Positions 7,056 to 14,372 of a stretch of 14,396 bases of DNA are shown piece after piece (position 1 is the first letter of the stretch; each line of letters starts with the position of its first letter). This DNA comes from Flavobacteriaceae bacterium TMED81 (GTDB taxonomy: Bacteria > Bacteroidota > Bacteroidia > Flavobacteriales > Flavobacteriaceae). The notes beneath the pieces were generated by a model. It searched no databases. It saw nothing but the letters and a program-made list of their open reading frames with translations, and was not told the origin of the DNA. The translations under genes and the position numbers were made by a program. Location of the stretch: positions 1 to 14,396 of the forward strand of contig NHEI02000006.1 of assembly GCA_002171575.2 (NCBI GenBank), written 5' to 3'.

Positions 7056-10000
7056 GTGCAAATAAAAGATAAACATTTAACTTTAATTACATACTTAATC
7101 TCCTTTTGGGTTTGGTTTCTGTTTCCGTTTTATGGGTTGGCACAGTTGAGCACCAGGCATTATATCCCACCTATCCCAGGGCAGATTTATCAAAATGAAG
7201 CGTTTTACAACTCATCGTTTCTGTATATCTCAACTCCCTATGCGGAGACTCGCTTTACCATTAAGCCGATTGGACAGTCAGCAAATAATTGGATAACTGG
7301 CGTGGTCACAAACACCGATTCCTTTAAAATTGAAGTGTCCAATGATGTGGTGGGGGCTGACTCAAGTACCGTTCAAAGCGGTTTCACTTTCACAGACAAA
7401 GGATTTGAAGTTGTAGCAGATCGGGGTATTTATGTTTCCCTTCGCATTAAAGCCAATAATCACGCTGGCGCATTGGTCAGTAAGGGGCTTGATGCGCTTG
7501 GAAAGGATTTTCGTGTAGGCGGAATGGAAAGACAGGAGGAAAATGATTTTTCCTTTTTCTCTATCATGGCCACACAAAACAACACGGTGGTTGAGTTTAC
7601 TGCTGACCCCCAACTTGTTGCTTTAAACACCGATGGCAGCCTTCCCCAGAGTATTGTGTTGAACACAAACGAAAGCTATGTTGCACTGTTTAATGGGGTT
7701 AATTGCGACCGTTTTATTGGTACACGAATTCAATCACAAAATGACATTGTTGTAAATACTGGTTCGATTTTAGGAAGTTTCAGCAACGAAATTATCGACT
7801 CCCCTGATTTCTATTTTGGGGAAGAGGATTTTGGCTATCTCAATGGAAGTGATCTCGGGTTTGATCAGCTTGTCAGTTTGGACGCCAGTGTTGATGCTAC
7901 TGAATATTTACTTATTAAGGGGGATAGTTTCAACAGTATTGAAAATGCACTTATCATTGCCAATGAAAACAATACACTGATTTATCTGAACAATAACATT
8001 ACCCCCATAAGTCTTGATGCAGGGGAACATATCTTTATAGAGGGGAACCAGTTTACGGACAATCCAAATTCAACGATTTCTTTTATTAACATCACATCCA
8101 ATAAAAATATATATGTTTTTCAAGGGACCGGGAGAAGAGGTACGGCTGTAGGCTCACCTGGAGGGCAAAGAGTGCATTTTTACGGAGCAAATCAAGGGAT
8201 GTTTTTTGTGCCTCCGTTGAGTTGTACAAGTGTTGGCGATGTCGAGAGTATCGCTCGTATTGATGAGGTTGATGATGATACAAATTTTAGTGGTTCTTTG
8301 TTTGTGCTTAGTTCTTATGGGTCTGCTGTAGAATTGAATGGGCAATCCATTTCATCGATACAAAATGTGATCTACGATCTTGGCCCCATTCAAACTTCTA
8401 CTGCTGACTACCAAATTCACAGAATTGATGGCCTCGACGGTGATGTGTCAATTGTTGGCTCAGAGGAACTTTATGTTTCCTATTACAATGTCAATAACAC
8501 CGCAACTTCTGGAGCATTTTATTCTGGATTTAATCTTGAGCCCAAAATTTATCCAAGTTTGAGTTTGAACACGCTAGGTAACTGTGTTGATTCCTCTGGG
8601 CAAGCAAATGTTGTCTTACAACTTCCAAATGCTGAAAATTACGACTCCTTAAAGTGGCAAAAAGAAAATAGTGGGGGAACATGGGATTATATTTTTACAG
8701 GGAGCTCCACAGACGATCCAGAATATGTCCCAGATGATTTTGGTTCCTATCGCCTTGAGGTGATTATTGACTGTTTGTCTCCCAACAATATTGTGTATTC
8801 GGCTGCTGTCAATGTGAGCATTTGTCCCAATGATTCGGATAAAGACGGTGTGGTTGACAATATCGACCTGGACAATGACAACGATGGGATATATGACAAA
8901 ATAGAGTCTTTAGGGGATTTTGAAATTGATCTTACCACAACCCCCCCTGAACTTGTAGTAGATAGCACACTTCCCTACACTACTCCTGCCTTGTCACAGG
9001 TTCTGTCGGTTGGTAATGGAAGCTTTACTCCTTTTAATGATGGTCGCTTTACTTCCTTTCTCCCGCCAAAGCAGTCAATTGATGATGCTGTCCGGTTTGA
9101 ATTGGGGCCTGTCGTTCCAAAGTCTCTTCACTTTTCATTTGGGTTTGACAACAGTCAAACCGTGCCCCTAGAAGAAAATACCTATTATAGTCTTGAAAGC
9201 ATAGATCCCTCTGAGAGCATCACATTACTTGATCCTGATGGTGAAATTGAAATCCTTGTTGATGGAGACTTTGTCGGGGGGTTTGCGCAGTACAATAGCT
9301 CCAAAATTACATTTCAGTTTAGCGATACTGCTGTTGGTGCAACAACAAGCTTTCGGTTTTTTGCCTCCCAATCGTCGGGTTTGGTGTTTACTCATCACAA
9401 TGAATCAATTGTTAATTCTGTTTTTGAAGGGCATATAAACGTTCTTAATCTCGATTCGTTTTCAGACGTGGATAATCTCGCTGATGCATTTGATCTTGAT
9501 AGTGATGATGATGGTTGTTTTGATGTGGTTGAAGCTGGTTTTTTAGACCCTGACAATGATGGAAGACTTTATCAAGCACCATTGACGATCGATGATATTA
9601 CAGTCTCTGATCGTGGTTTCGTAATCGGACACGATTACAATTCTATGCCGAACGACATTGACAATAATACCATTTATGATTTCCAAGAAGCGCAAAGCCC
9701 TGCTGAGATTTCTCCAAATGGAGATCCGATATCTGTTGAAGTGTGTGAAGGGGAGGTGGCTACTTTCTCTGTGGATACCCCCACAACAGATGCTATTTTT
9801 CAGTGGACAATCAATGGAGTCGCCGAGACTGAGAGCGAAACCTTCATTGGTGTGAATACAAAAACCCTTACCATTAATACAGAGTCCGCGGCCCTAGACA
9901 CATGGCTAGATGGGGCTGAAATACAGGTCTTGGTGTCCAGACCAACCTATACATGCGCTGTAGAATCAGTCACTGGGGTTTCTCTTACCATTAATCAAAT

Positions 10001-13000
10001 TCCAGAAGCTCCTAATCTTGAGCCGATATATACGTACTGTTTTCAAGGCTCTGCAACGGTTGAAGATTTAAAAGATGATGTCGGAGGGTCTGTTGAGGTG
10101 TTTCTAACTGATTCTGGGGGGGTCTCACTCCCCAATGAAACGCTCTTGGTTCACAATCAAAGCTATTATGTAGAGTCCTTTACTTCAGCTGGTTGTGTAA
10201 GTTTAACACGAGTTGAGACAGGGGTGTTTATCAGCAATCCTGAACTGCTTTCTTCTAAATCTCAAATCTGTCTTGGCGAAGAGGTCACCTTGCGTGTTAA
10301 TGCCACCACCGAGGCTGTTTGGGGAAAAATTGACCCCGTAACTGGCCTAGATGTCATCTTTGATGGTGTTGAAACCAGCTCCATTGTTCGATCGCCGGCA
10401 GAAACCACGACCTATTTTTATGAGGTGACCACAAATGGAGTGATGTGTCGGGTTGAAACCACGATTGTTGTTCATCCTTTACCTGAAATGCTTCTTGCTA
10501 ATGATTTAGAACTCTGTGATAACGCCTTCGATGGCGATGCATATAATGGTCGGGTGAATGGGTTTGACTTACAAGCCCAAGAGGTAGCCATATTAAATGG
10601 TGATACAAGTCTCGAAGTTTTATTCTTTTTAAATGAAAGCGATACAGATGATAATCCAGTTGATAAAACGCAACCGTTTAGCAATCTCGCCAATCCTGAA
10701 CCAATTTATTACCGTATACGGAATAAAACAACTGGGTGTGTGTCGGATCAAACTGGCTCCTTTTCTGTGCAAGTGTTGCCAATTCCTCCTCTGATCGACA
10801 TTCCTCCTCACTATGAGTGTGACGATCTTGCAAGTGGCAGTGATACAGACAAGATCACCACTTTCGATTTGCGACTCAACGATGCCCGAATTGAAGCTCT
10901 CCTTGGTGGAACCGCTAGACAATACACAATCAGCTATCATACCAGTCGATCTGAAGCTGAAGACCCCACAACAAATGGCATTGACTCATACACGATGCCC
11001 GCAACAGACAATGGCCAAAAAACCATATATGTGCGCGTAATCGACAACTACAGCTCTCTGTCCTGTTTGCATCCCGATAATCGTTTTGATTTGGTGTTAA
11101 GCCCTTTACCAGTGATCGAACAAGCCGTCATTACCTTTGAGCAATGTGATGAAACAGACGGTAATTCGGATGGGGTTGTTTTGACCAACCTTCGCAGCTT
11201 TGAGGGCACAATCTCTGCAAACTTCGCCAATGAAGAATTTTCTTATTTCACAGACGCAACACGATCAAACGACAGTAAAATTAGTGACCCGACCGCATAT
11301 TACAACACTGACATTGGTGGAAACGCCATTCCAAACCAAACCATTTATGTTCAGGTCAATAGTATATTGCCAAATGCTGTTTATGCCCCCAATGGTAGTT
11401 GTGTTCGTAGTGCTGAAATAAATATCAGCGTAGCTGTGAGTCAAATCAAAAAATCCTTTTTGCTCGATTTTGATGCGTGTGAGCTTCCTCCTTCCGTCAC
11501 ACAGGACGGTAAAACCCTGTTCCCTCCGACTATATTTGATACCCTTACAAGCGAGCTTCTTCGTGAGCACACTTTGTTTCAAGGTTCTGGGGTTGTCATT
11601 CAATACTACCCGACACTAAATGATGCTGCTCTTAAAACGAATCCAATTGATCAGACTTCAGCCTATGAGAATCCAAATCCCAAAGCAAGTGGAGGAGATT
11701 GGGTTGATGAAATTTGGGCCAATGTCGAAGTCATAGGGCTAAATACCATTACCTGTATTGGTTTAAAAAAAGTAGCCAATTTATATATCGAACGGCTCCC
11801 CACCGCTCACCCAGTCTCTCCTTTTCGAGAATGTGATGACGACGATGACGGGGTCTATCCATTTGATACTTCTAGGGTCTATCAAGAACTCACTCAAGGA
11901 CAACCCAATATCAGTGTTTCCTATTTTGACACAAATTACAACCCATTGTTTACCGGTGTACCCCCAAACCCTTATCGCACCAGTGACCAAACAATAATTG
12001 CTCGTGTTGAGAACAACCCCTCAACCAATACACCTTCATGCTATGAAGAAACAGAAATTGAGTTTATCGTTGATGACATGCCCAACTTTAATCCAATCCC
12101 TACGCTGATGCTGTGTGATGATTCTGATGGTGTCATAGATGATAAGGCAACTTTTGATACACAATCTATTGAAACAGCTATTTTGGATGGGCAAACAGAT
12201 ATAGTGTTTGCCTATTATGACTCAAACGGGGCCGCCTTGCCAAGTCCGTTGCCAACTCTTTTTACAACTGGTTCCACTTACATACGTGTCGAGCTAATTA
12301 ATGCCATCAACAACAGCTGTATCAGTGATGGATATATCGATTTCGAAGTGATTAAAAACCCTTCTTTTGATTTGGATCAGCAAGCAATTCTTTGCTTAAA
12401 TGAAGGGTCGGTTGATATTGGAATCCGTAACCCTGCCGATGACTATCCCTTTGTGTGGGAACATATTGACGACAATAAAATGGTGACTGTTGTGGGAACT
12501 ACCCCGTCGATAAATATTGATAAAGCAGGAACGTACACCCTAACCGCAACTGGTTTGGGGGCTCTTGCTTGTACAACCTCCAAAAGCATTGAGGTGTTGA
12601 CCTCTGAATTGGCCAAACTCACCGAAAAAGATATCGTCATCGGTGGTTTTTCGAGCACAGAAAATACTGTTGAGATTCTTGTCGATAATCTTGGTGTTGG
12701 GGACTATGAGTATGCCATCGGAAATAGTAATTTTCAAAACGAGCCCTATTTCACACAAATAAGACCTGGGTTGCAGACTGTTTATGTTCGTGATCGTTTG
12801 GGTTGTGGTGTTTCACTTGTCCAGGCTGGAGTGGTAGGATATTACAAATATTTTTCTCCCAACAACGATGGGATAAATGACACCTGGCAAATTCTTGGGC
12901 TAAAAACAACATTTAATAGCCAGTCGAACGTGTACATTTATGACCGGTACGGTCGTTTCTTGACTCAGATCTCTGGACCTGACGAGTCTTGGGATGGATC

Positions 13001-13097
13001 CTATCAAGGCTCTCCTCTTCCGGCAGATGACTACTGGTTTAGACTTGAGCTTGAAGATGGGCGCGTATATACTGGTCACTTTAGTTTGATGAGATAA
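7056..13097 (+). CDS. Giant T9SS cell-surface protein: IgGFc-binding-like, Ig-like and TSP3-like regions, six repeat modules, type-B C-terminal sorting domain
   Basis: A 2013-residue secreted surface protein or adhesin. The start is GTG at 7056; no in-frame ATG lies between it and the upstream stop at 7026, and it gives a proper signal peptide (hydrophobic residues 8-27, cleavage near GLA-Q at 29/30). Regions by residue: about 30-495, resembling the IgGFc-binding N-terminal domain (GMERQEENDFSFF, VAL-type beta repeats, FQGTGRRGTAVGSPGGQ); 496-589, Ig-like; 590-615, TSP3-like calcium loops (DSDKDGVVDNIDLDNDNDG); about 616-805, unassigned beta-rich region; 813-842, a second acidic loop set (DLDSDDDG, DPDNDG); about 885-1145, Ig/PKD-like; 1149-1775, six Cys/acidic modules; 1780-1925, Ig-like plus linker; 1929-2013, gliding-motility-associated type-B sorting domain (FSPNNDGINDTW, YDRYGR, WDGSYQGSPLPADDYWF). 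Export is through T9SS. The ligand is unknown; the domain names rest on pattern recognition. Confidence 0.93.
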   Translation: MQIKDKHLTLITYLISFWVWFLFPFYGLAQLSTRHYIPPIPGQIYQNEAFYNSSFLYISTPYAETRFTIKPIGQSANNWITGVVTNTDSFKIEVSNDVVGADSSTVQSGFTFTDKGFEVVADRGIYVSLRIKANNHAGALVSKGLDALGKDFRVGGMERQEENDFSFFSIMATQNNTVVEFTADPQLVALNTDGSLPQSIVLNTNESYVALFNGVNCDRFIGTRIQSQNDIVVNTGSILGSFSNEIIDSPDFYFGEEDFGYLNGSDLGFDQLVSLDASVDATEYLLIKGDSFNSIENALIIANENNTLIYLNNNITPISLDAGEHIFIEGNQFTDNPNSTISFINITSNKNIYVFQGTGRRGTAVGSPGGQRVHFYGANQGMFFVPPLSCTSVGDVESIARIDEVDDDTNFSGSLFVLSSYGSAVELNGQSISSIQNVIYDLGPIQTSTADYQIHRIDGLDGDVSIVGSEELYVSYYNVNNTATSGAFYSGFNLEPKIYPSLSLNTLGNCVDSSGQANVVLQLPNAENYDSLKWQKENSGGTWDYIFTGSSTDDPEYVPDDFGSYRLEVIIDCLSPNNIVYSAAVNVSICPNDSDKDGVVDNIDLDNDNDGIYDKIESLGDFEIDLTTTPPELVVDSTLPYTTPALSQVLSVGNGSFTPFNDGRFTSFLPPKQSIDDAVRFELGPVVPKSLHFSFGFDNSQTVPLEENTYYSLESIDPSESITLLDPDGEIEILVDGDFVGGFAQYNSSKITFQFSDTAVGATTSFRFFASQSSGLVFTHHNESIVNSVFEGHINVLNLDSFSDVDNLADAFDLDSDDDGCFDVVEAGFLDPDNDGRLYQAPLTIDDITVSDRGFVIGHDYNSMPNDIDNNTIYDFQEAQSPAEISPNGDPISVEVCEGEVATFSVDTPTTDAIFQWTINGVAETESETFIGVNTKTLTINTESAALDTWLDGAEIQVLVSRPTYTCAVESVTGVSLTINQIPEAPNLEPIYTYCFQGSATVEDLKDDVGGSVEVFLTDSGGVSLPNETLLVHNQSYYVESFTSAGCVSLTRVETGVFISNPELLSSKSQICLGEEVTLRVNATTEAVWGKIDPVTGLDVIFDGVETSSIVRSPAETTTYFYEVTTNGVMCRVETTIVVHPLPEMLLANDLELCDNAFDGDAYNGRVNGFDLQAQEVAILNGDTSLEVLFFLNESDTDDNPVDKTQPFSNLANPEPIYYRIRNKTTGCVSDQTGSFSVQVLPIPPLIDIPPHYECDDLASGSDTDKITTFDLRLNDARIEALLGGTARQYTISYHTSRSEAEDPTTNGIDSYTMPATDNGQKTIYVRVIDNYSSLSCLHPDNRFDLVLSPLPVIEQAVITFEQCDETDGNSDGVVLTNLRSFEGTISANFANEEFSYFTDATRSNDSKISDPTAYYNTDIGGNAIPNQTIYVQVNSILPNAVYAPNGSCVRSAEINISVAVSQIKKSFLLDFDACELPPSVTQDGKTLFPPTIFDTLTSELLREHTLFQGSGVVIQYYPTLNDAALKTNPIDQTSAYENPNPKASGGDWVDEIWANVEVIGLNTITCIGLKKVANLYIERLPTAHPVSPFRECDDDDDGVYPFDTSRVYQELTQGQPNISVSYFDTNYNPLFTGVPPNPYRTSDQTIIARVENNPSTNTPSCYEETEIEFIVDDMPNFNPIPTLMLCDDSDGVIDDKATFDTQSIETAILDGQTDIVFAYYDSNGAALPSPLPTLFTTGSTYIRVELINAINNSCISDGYIDFEVIKNPSFDLDQQAILCLNEGSVDIGIRNPADDYPFVWEHIDDNKMVTVVGTTPSINIDKAGTYTLTATGLGALACTTSKSIEVLTSELAKLTEKDIVIGGFSSTENTVEILVDNLGVGDYEYAIGNSNFQNEPYFTQIRPGLQTVYVRDRLGCGVSLVQAGVVGYYKYFSPNNDGINDTWQILGLKTTFNSQSNVYIYDRYGRFLTQISGPDESWDGSYQGSPLPADDYWFRLELEDGRVYTGHFSLMR
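10488..12377 (+). repeat. Six tandem ~93-118-residue Cys/acidic modules inside the giant surface protein
   Basis: Degenerate protein-level repeat array. Each module opens with a cysteine followed by acidic residues, then a D-G or FD/FDL segment. Opening cysteines are at residues 1154 (ELCDNAFDGD), 1255 (YECDDLASGSD), 1364 (FEQCDETDGNSDG), 1475 (DACELPPS), 1593 (RECDDDDDG) and 1687 (MLCDDSDG), spacings 101, 109, 111, 118 and 94. Most modules then show a YY or SYF strand, an NPI/DP turn, an IYVRV-type strand and a second cysteine before the next F-x-V strand. The two cysteines could form an intramodule disulfide and the acidic loop could bind calcium; both are inferences. The DNA copies are too diverged to be simple nucleotide repeats. 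Confidence 0.75.
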
Positions 13098-13103
13098 AAA
13101 CAA

Positions 13104-13111
13104 TATCTTTA
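13104..13111 (+). promoter_or_regulatory. Possible -7 element for the zinc-ribbon/methyltransferase pair
   Basis: TATCTTTA agrees with TAnnTTTG except at the last base and lies 15 bases upstream of the ATG at 13127. A TTTG at 13085-13088 could serve as -33, but its 15-base spacing is short. It is the only promoter-like sequence in the 29-base gap after the giant gene. Confidence 0.25.
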
Positions 13112-13126
13112 CAGAAATAGATTTTT

Positions 13127-13318
13127 ATGGCAACATATACTTGTAATCAATGCGACATGGCAGTTAATGCCAGTTGTGCAAAATGTGATACTCCTCTTGA
13201 GAACGGAAGCATAACCACAGACGATGGTGCAGAAGTTCAAGTCTCTCAATGTCCAAGTTGTGAAGGAATGATAAAGTCTCCTTTGTGCTGTGGGGAGGAT
13301 ATGAGTTGTACGATATAA
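13127..13318 (+). CDS. Small cysteine-rich zinc-ribbon-like protein
   Basis: A 63-residue cytoplasmic protein with nine cysteines and no signal peptide or membrane segment. The cysteines come in pairs: CNQC (6-9), CAKC (17-20), CPSC (42-45) and CC (53-54), plus C60. This fits one or two zinc ribbons or a rubredoxin-like metal site. Between the knuckles is a polar hairpin (ITTDDGAEVQVSQ), and the C terminus contains IKSPLCCGEDMSC. I recognise this as a small conserved flavobacterial-type hypothetical protein but know no established function. The start is a clear ATG. It is followed after 12 bases, in the same reading frame, by the methyltransferase gene, so the two are probably cotranscribed and perhaps functionally linked. 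Real coding status is supported by the ordered CxxC pattern and a normal start, despite the small size. Confidence 0.8.
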   Translation: MATYTCNQCDMAVNASCAKCDTPLENGSITTDDGAEVQVSQCPSCEGMIKSPLCCGEDMSCTI

Positions 13319-13330
13319 GGTAGGTTTCCT

Positions 13331-13948
13331 TTGGAGAAGAAACGCACACCAACAGTTGTTTTTGGGGAATGGGCAGAGCGTGGTCGTGATGAAGGGATGG
13401 CAAAGGGTCATCAGCAAGCTGTTGACCACATGCTGGGCATGGTTATAAATAACCAAAACCCGTTTTCCTTTCTCGATGCGGGCTGCGGTAACGGCTGGGT
13501 TGTCAGGCAAGTTGCCAAACACCCACAATGTGTATCGGCAGCTGGCGTAGATGGTGCACAGCAAATGATTGACAAAGCACAAACCTACGATTCAAAAAAT
13601 CACTACACTTGCGCTGATCTTGACACCTGGATACCAAGTTCTCCTGTGGATATCGTGCACTCCATGGAAGTGGCATATTACCTCAAAGACCCTTCTGTTT
13701 TTCTGCAAAATGTATACAATTCCTGGTTGACCAAAAGAGGAGTGTTGATTTTGGGGTTGGACTTTTATAAAGAAAACACGGTTTCCCATTCGTGGCCCGA
13801 AGACTGTGGCGTATCTATCATGCATCTTTTTTCTGAGAAAAATTGGATTGAGCTATTTCAGAAAGCTGGATTTAAAGACGTTGAATCAACTCGGTTTGGG
13901 ATTAAAGAAAATTGGTCTGGAACACTGATTTTAAAAGGGCAAAAATAA
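13331..13948 (+). CDS. Class I SAM-dependent methyltransferase
   Basis: A 205-residue Rossmann-fold methyltransferase, substrate unknown. Motif I, which binds S-adenosylmethionine, is FLDAGCGNGW (residues 47-56). An acidic residue ends the next strand (AAGVDGAQQMIDKA), followed by a motif II-like CADLDTWIP and a motif IV-like VDIVHSMEVAYYLKDP. The later part (LLSEK-like LFSEKNWIELFQKAGF) is typical of small-molecule or natural-product type methyltransferases (pattern-based). The start is taken as TTG at 13331: the upstream gene's in-frame stop is 12 bases before it, no ATG occurs until 13396, and the segment FGEWAERGRDEGM before that ATG looks like conserved N-terminal protein. An AAGGTAGG-like purine stretch at 13317-13324 could be the ribosome site. 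It forms a couplet with the zinc-ribbon gene. Confidence 0.87.
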   Translation: MEKKRTPTVVFGEWAERGRDEGMAKGHQQAVDHMLGMVINNQNPFSFLDAGCGNGWVVRQVAKHPQCVSAAGVDGAQQMIDKAQTYDSKNHYTCADLDTWIPSSPVDIVHSMEVAYYLKDPSVFLQNVYNSWLTKRGVLILGLDFYKENTVSHSWPEDCGVSIMHLFSEKNWIELFQKAGFKDVESTRFGIKENWSGTLILKGQK

Positions 13949-14161
13949 ACCCCTCTAATTGTTAGTTATGGGGAAAGTGGAAAAAGAGAAGTTGATATAT
14001 TTGGTTCTTATACCATTGAGGTTACAATTCAGTTTGTAAATTCAAAAACAAATACTTTAGTTTCAACTTGTGTTGCTGAAGGAATAGGCTCAACTGAAGC
14101 TGATGATATTCGAATTGCTATTAATAGGTGCCTTACAGCTCTTTTTGGTTCTACAATTTGA
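13949..14161 (+). pseudogene. Start-less coding-like remnant (C-terminal fragment of an unrecognised protein)
   Basis: Directly after the methyltransferase TAA, in the same frame, 70 sense codons run to a TGA at 14159-14161 with no ATG, GTG or TTG start. The translation looks like real protein: beta-strand-like SYTIEVTIQFVNSKTNTLVS, a small-residue turn (AEGIGST) and an amphipathic helix (EADDIRIAINRCLTALF). That strand, T-turn, G-x-G, helix order recalls the end of CsgG/LpoB-like envelope lipoproteins, but this resemblance is weak. It may be what is left after a deletion or recombination removed the 5' part. The stop of the methyltransferase intervenes, so it is not part of that protein. The alternative is chance openness of an AT-rich noncoding stretch, which I consider less likely given the ordered pattern. 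Confidence 0.42.
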
Positions 14162-14250
14162 TCGAGAGATTGTTTAGGGTGTCTGTCAAATGGCTGTCAG
14201 TTTTGATTACTTTTGGGTAGATCTTTGAGTGTTTAAATCAACTGCGATTA
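14162..14250. other. Noncoding stretch between the remnant and the tRNA terminator
   Basis: No gene, and no recombinase site, could be supported here. The hexamer CTGTCA occurs twice close together (within 14180-14200), which is too little to call a repeat or an attachment site. Together with the remnant this forms the roughly 340-base gene-poor gap between the methyltransferase and the tRNA. Confidence 0.4.
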
Positions 14251-14279
14251 AATAAAAAACCCCTCCGTAAAGAAGGGGT
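14250..14279 (-). terminator. Rho-independent terminator of the tRNA gene
   Basis: Read on the - strand, a six-base-pair stem (ACCCCT at 14279-14274 pairing with AGGGGT at 14264-14259, loop of nine bases) is followed by TTTTTTATTT. It begins a few bases after the tRNA CCA end. The U tract exists only in the - strand orientation, so it terminates the tRNA transcript rather than + strand genes. Confidence 0.85.
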
Positions 14280-14283
14280 CTGT

Positions 14284-14360
14284 TGGTGGTCCCACCTGGG
14301 CTCGAACCAGGGACCAACTGATTATGAGTCAGCTACTCTAACCAACTGAGCTATAGGACC
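14284..14360 (-). tRNA. tRNA with anticodon CAT (elongator Met or lysidine-type Ile2)
   Basis: Complete cloverleaf on the - strand. The acceptor stem GGTCCTA pairs with TGGGACC (one T-G wobble). The D arm is AGCTC...GAGT, the anticodon stem GCTGA/TCAGT encloses loop CTCATAA with anticodon CAT, and the T arm is CCTGG/CCAGG around TTCGAGC. The discriminator is A, and CCA is encoded (14286-14284). The initiator type is excluded because the first acceptor pair is a normal G-C and the anticodon stem lacks three G-C pairs. In E. coli, C4-G69 and C5-G68 mark tRNA-Ile2 for TilS lysidine modification, and both pairs are present here, as is a G-T pair at 27-43. The sequence therefore leans towards Ile2, but annotation pipelines may call it Met. 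Confidence 0.93.
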
Positions 14361-14364
14361 TGAG

Positions 14365-14372
14365 TTAAAGTA
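14365..14372 (-). promoter_or_regulatory. Possible -7 element for the tRNA
   Basis: On the - strand TACTTTAA, four bases upstream of the mature tRNA 5' end, resembles TAnnTTTG with two mismatches in the conserved part. The window ends before a -33 element can be judged fully. No upstream tRNA is visible in the remaining 24 bases, so the gene could also belong to a cluster that starts outside the window. Confidence 0.2.

Noticed and set aside
8823..8900. Nucleotide tandem repeat suggested by GAT/GAC-rich runs
   Set aside because: The pattern is explained by aspartate-rich calcium-loop coding sequence, not a DNA repeat.
10629..11603. Several 60-112-codon - strand frames inside the giant gene
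   Set aside because: All are antisense to a continuous 2013-codon gene with consistent domain structure and show no motifs of their own.
13109..13582. 157-codon open frame on the - strand opposite the zinc-ribbon and methyltransferase genes
   Set aside because: It is antisense to two genes with clear motifs, has low-complexity Cys/Thr/His composition and no recognisable domain.
14250..14279. Hairpin as a + strand terminator for the methyltransferase
   Set aside because: The T tract is present only when read on the - strand, and the hairpin directly follows the tRNA 3' end.
13949..14283. Attachment site or integrase remnant next to the tRNA
   Set aside because: I found no second copy of the tRNA 3' end and no recombinase motif in the window; only the location suggests it.
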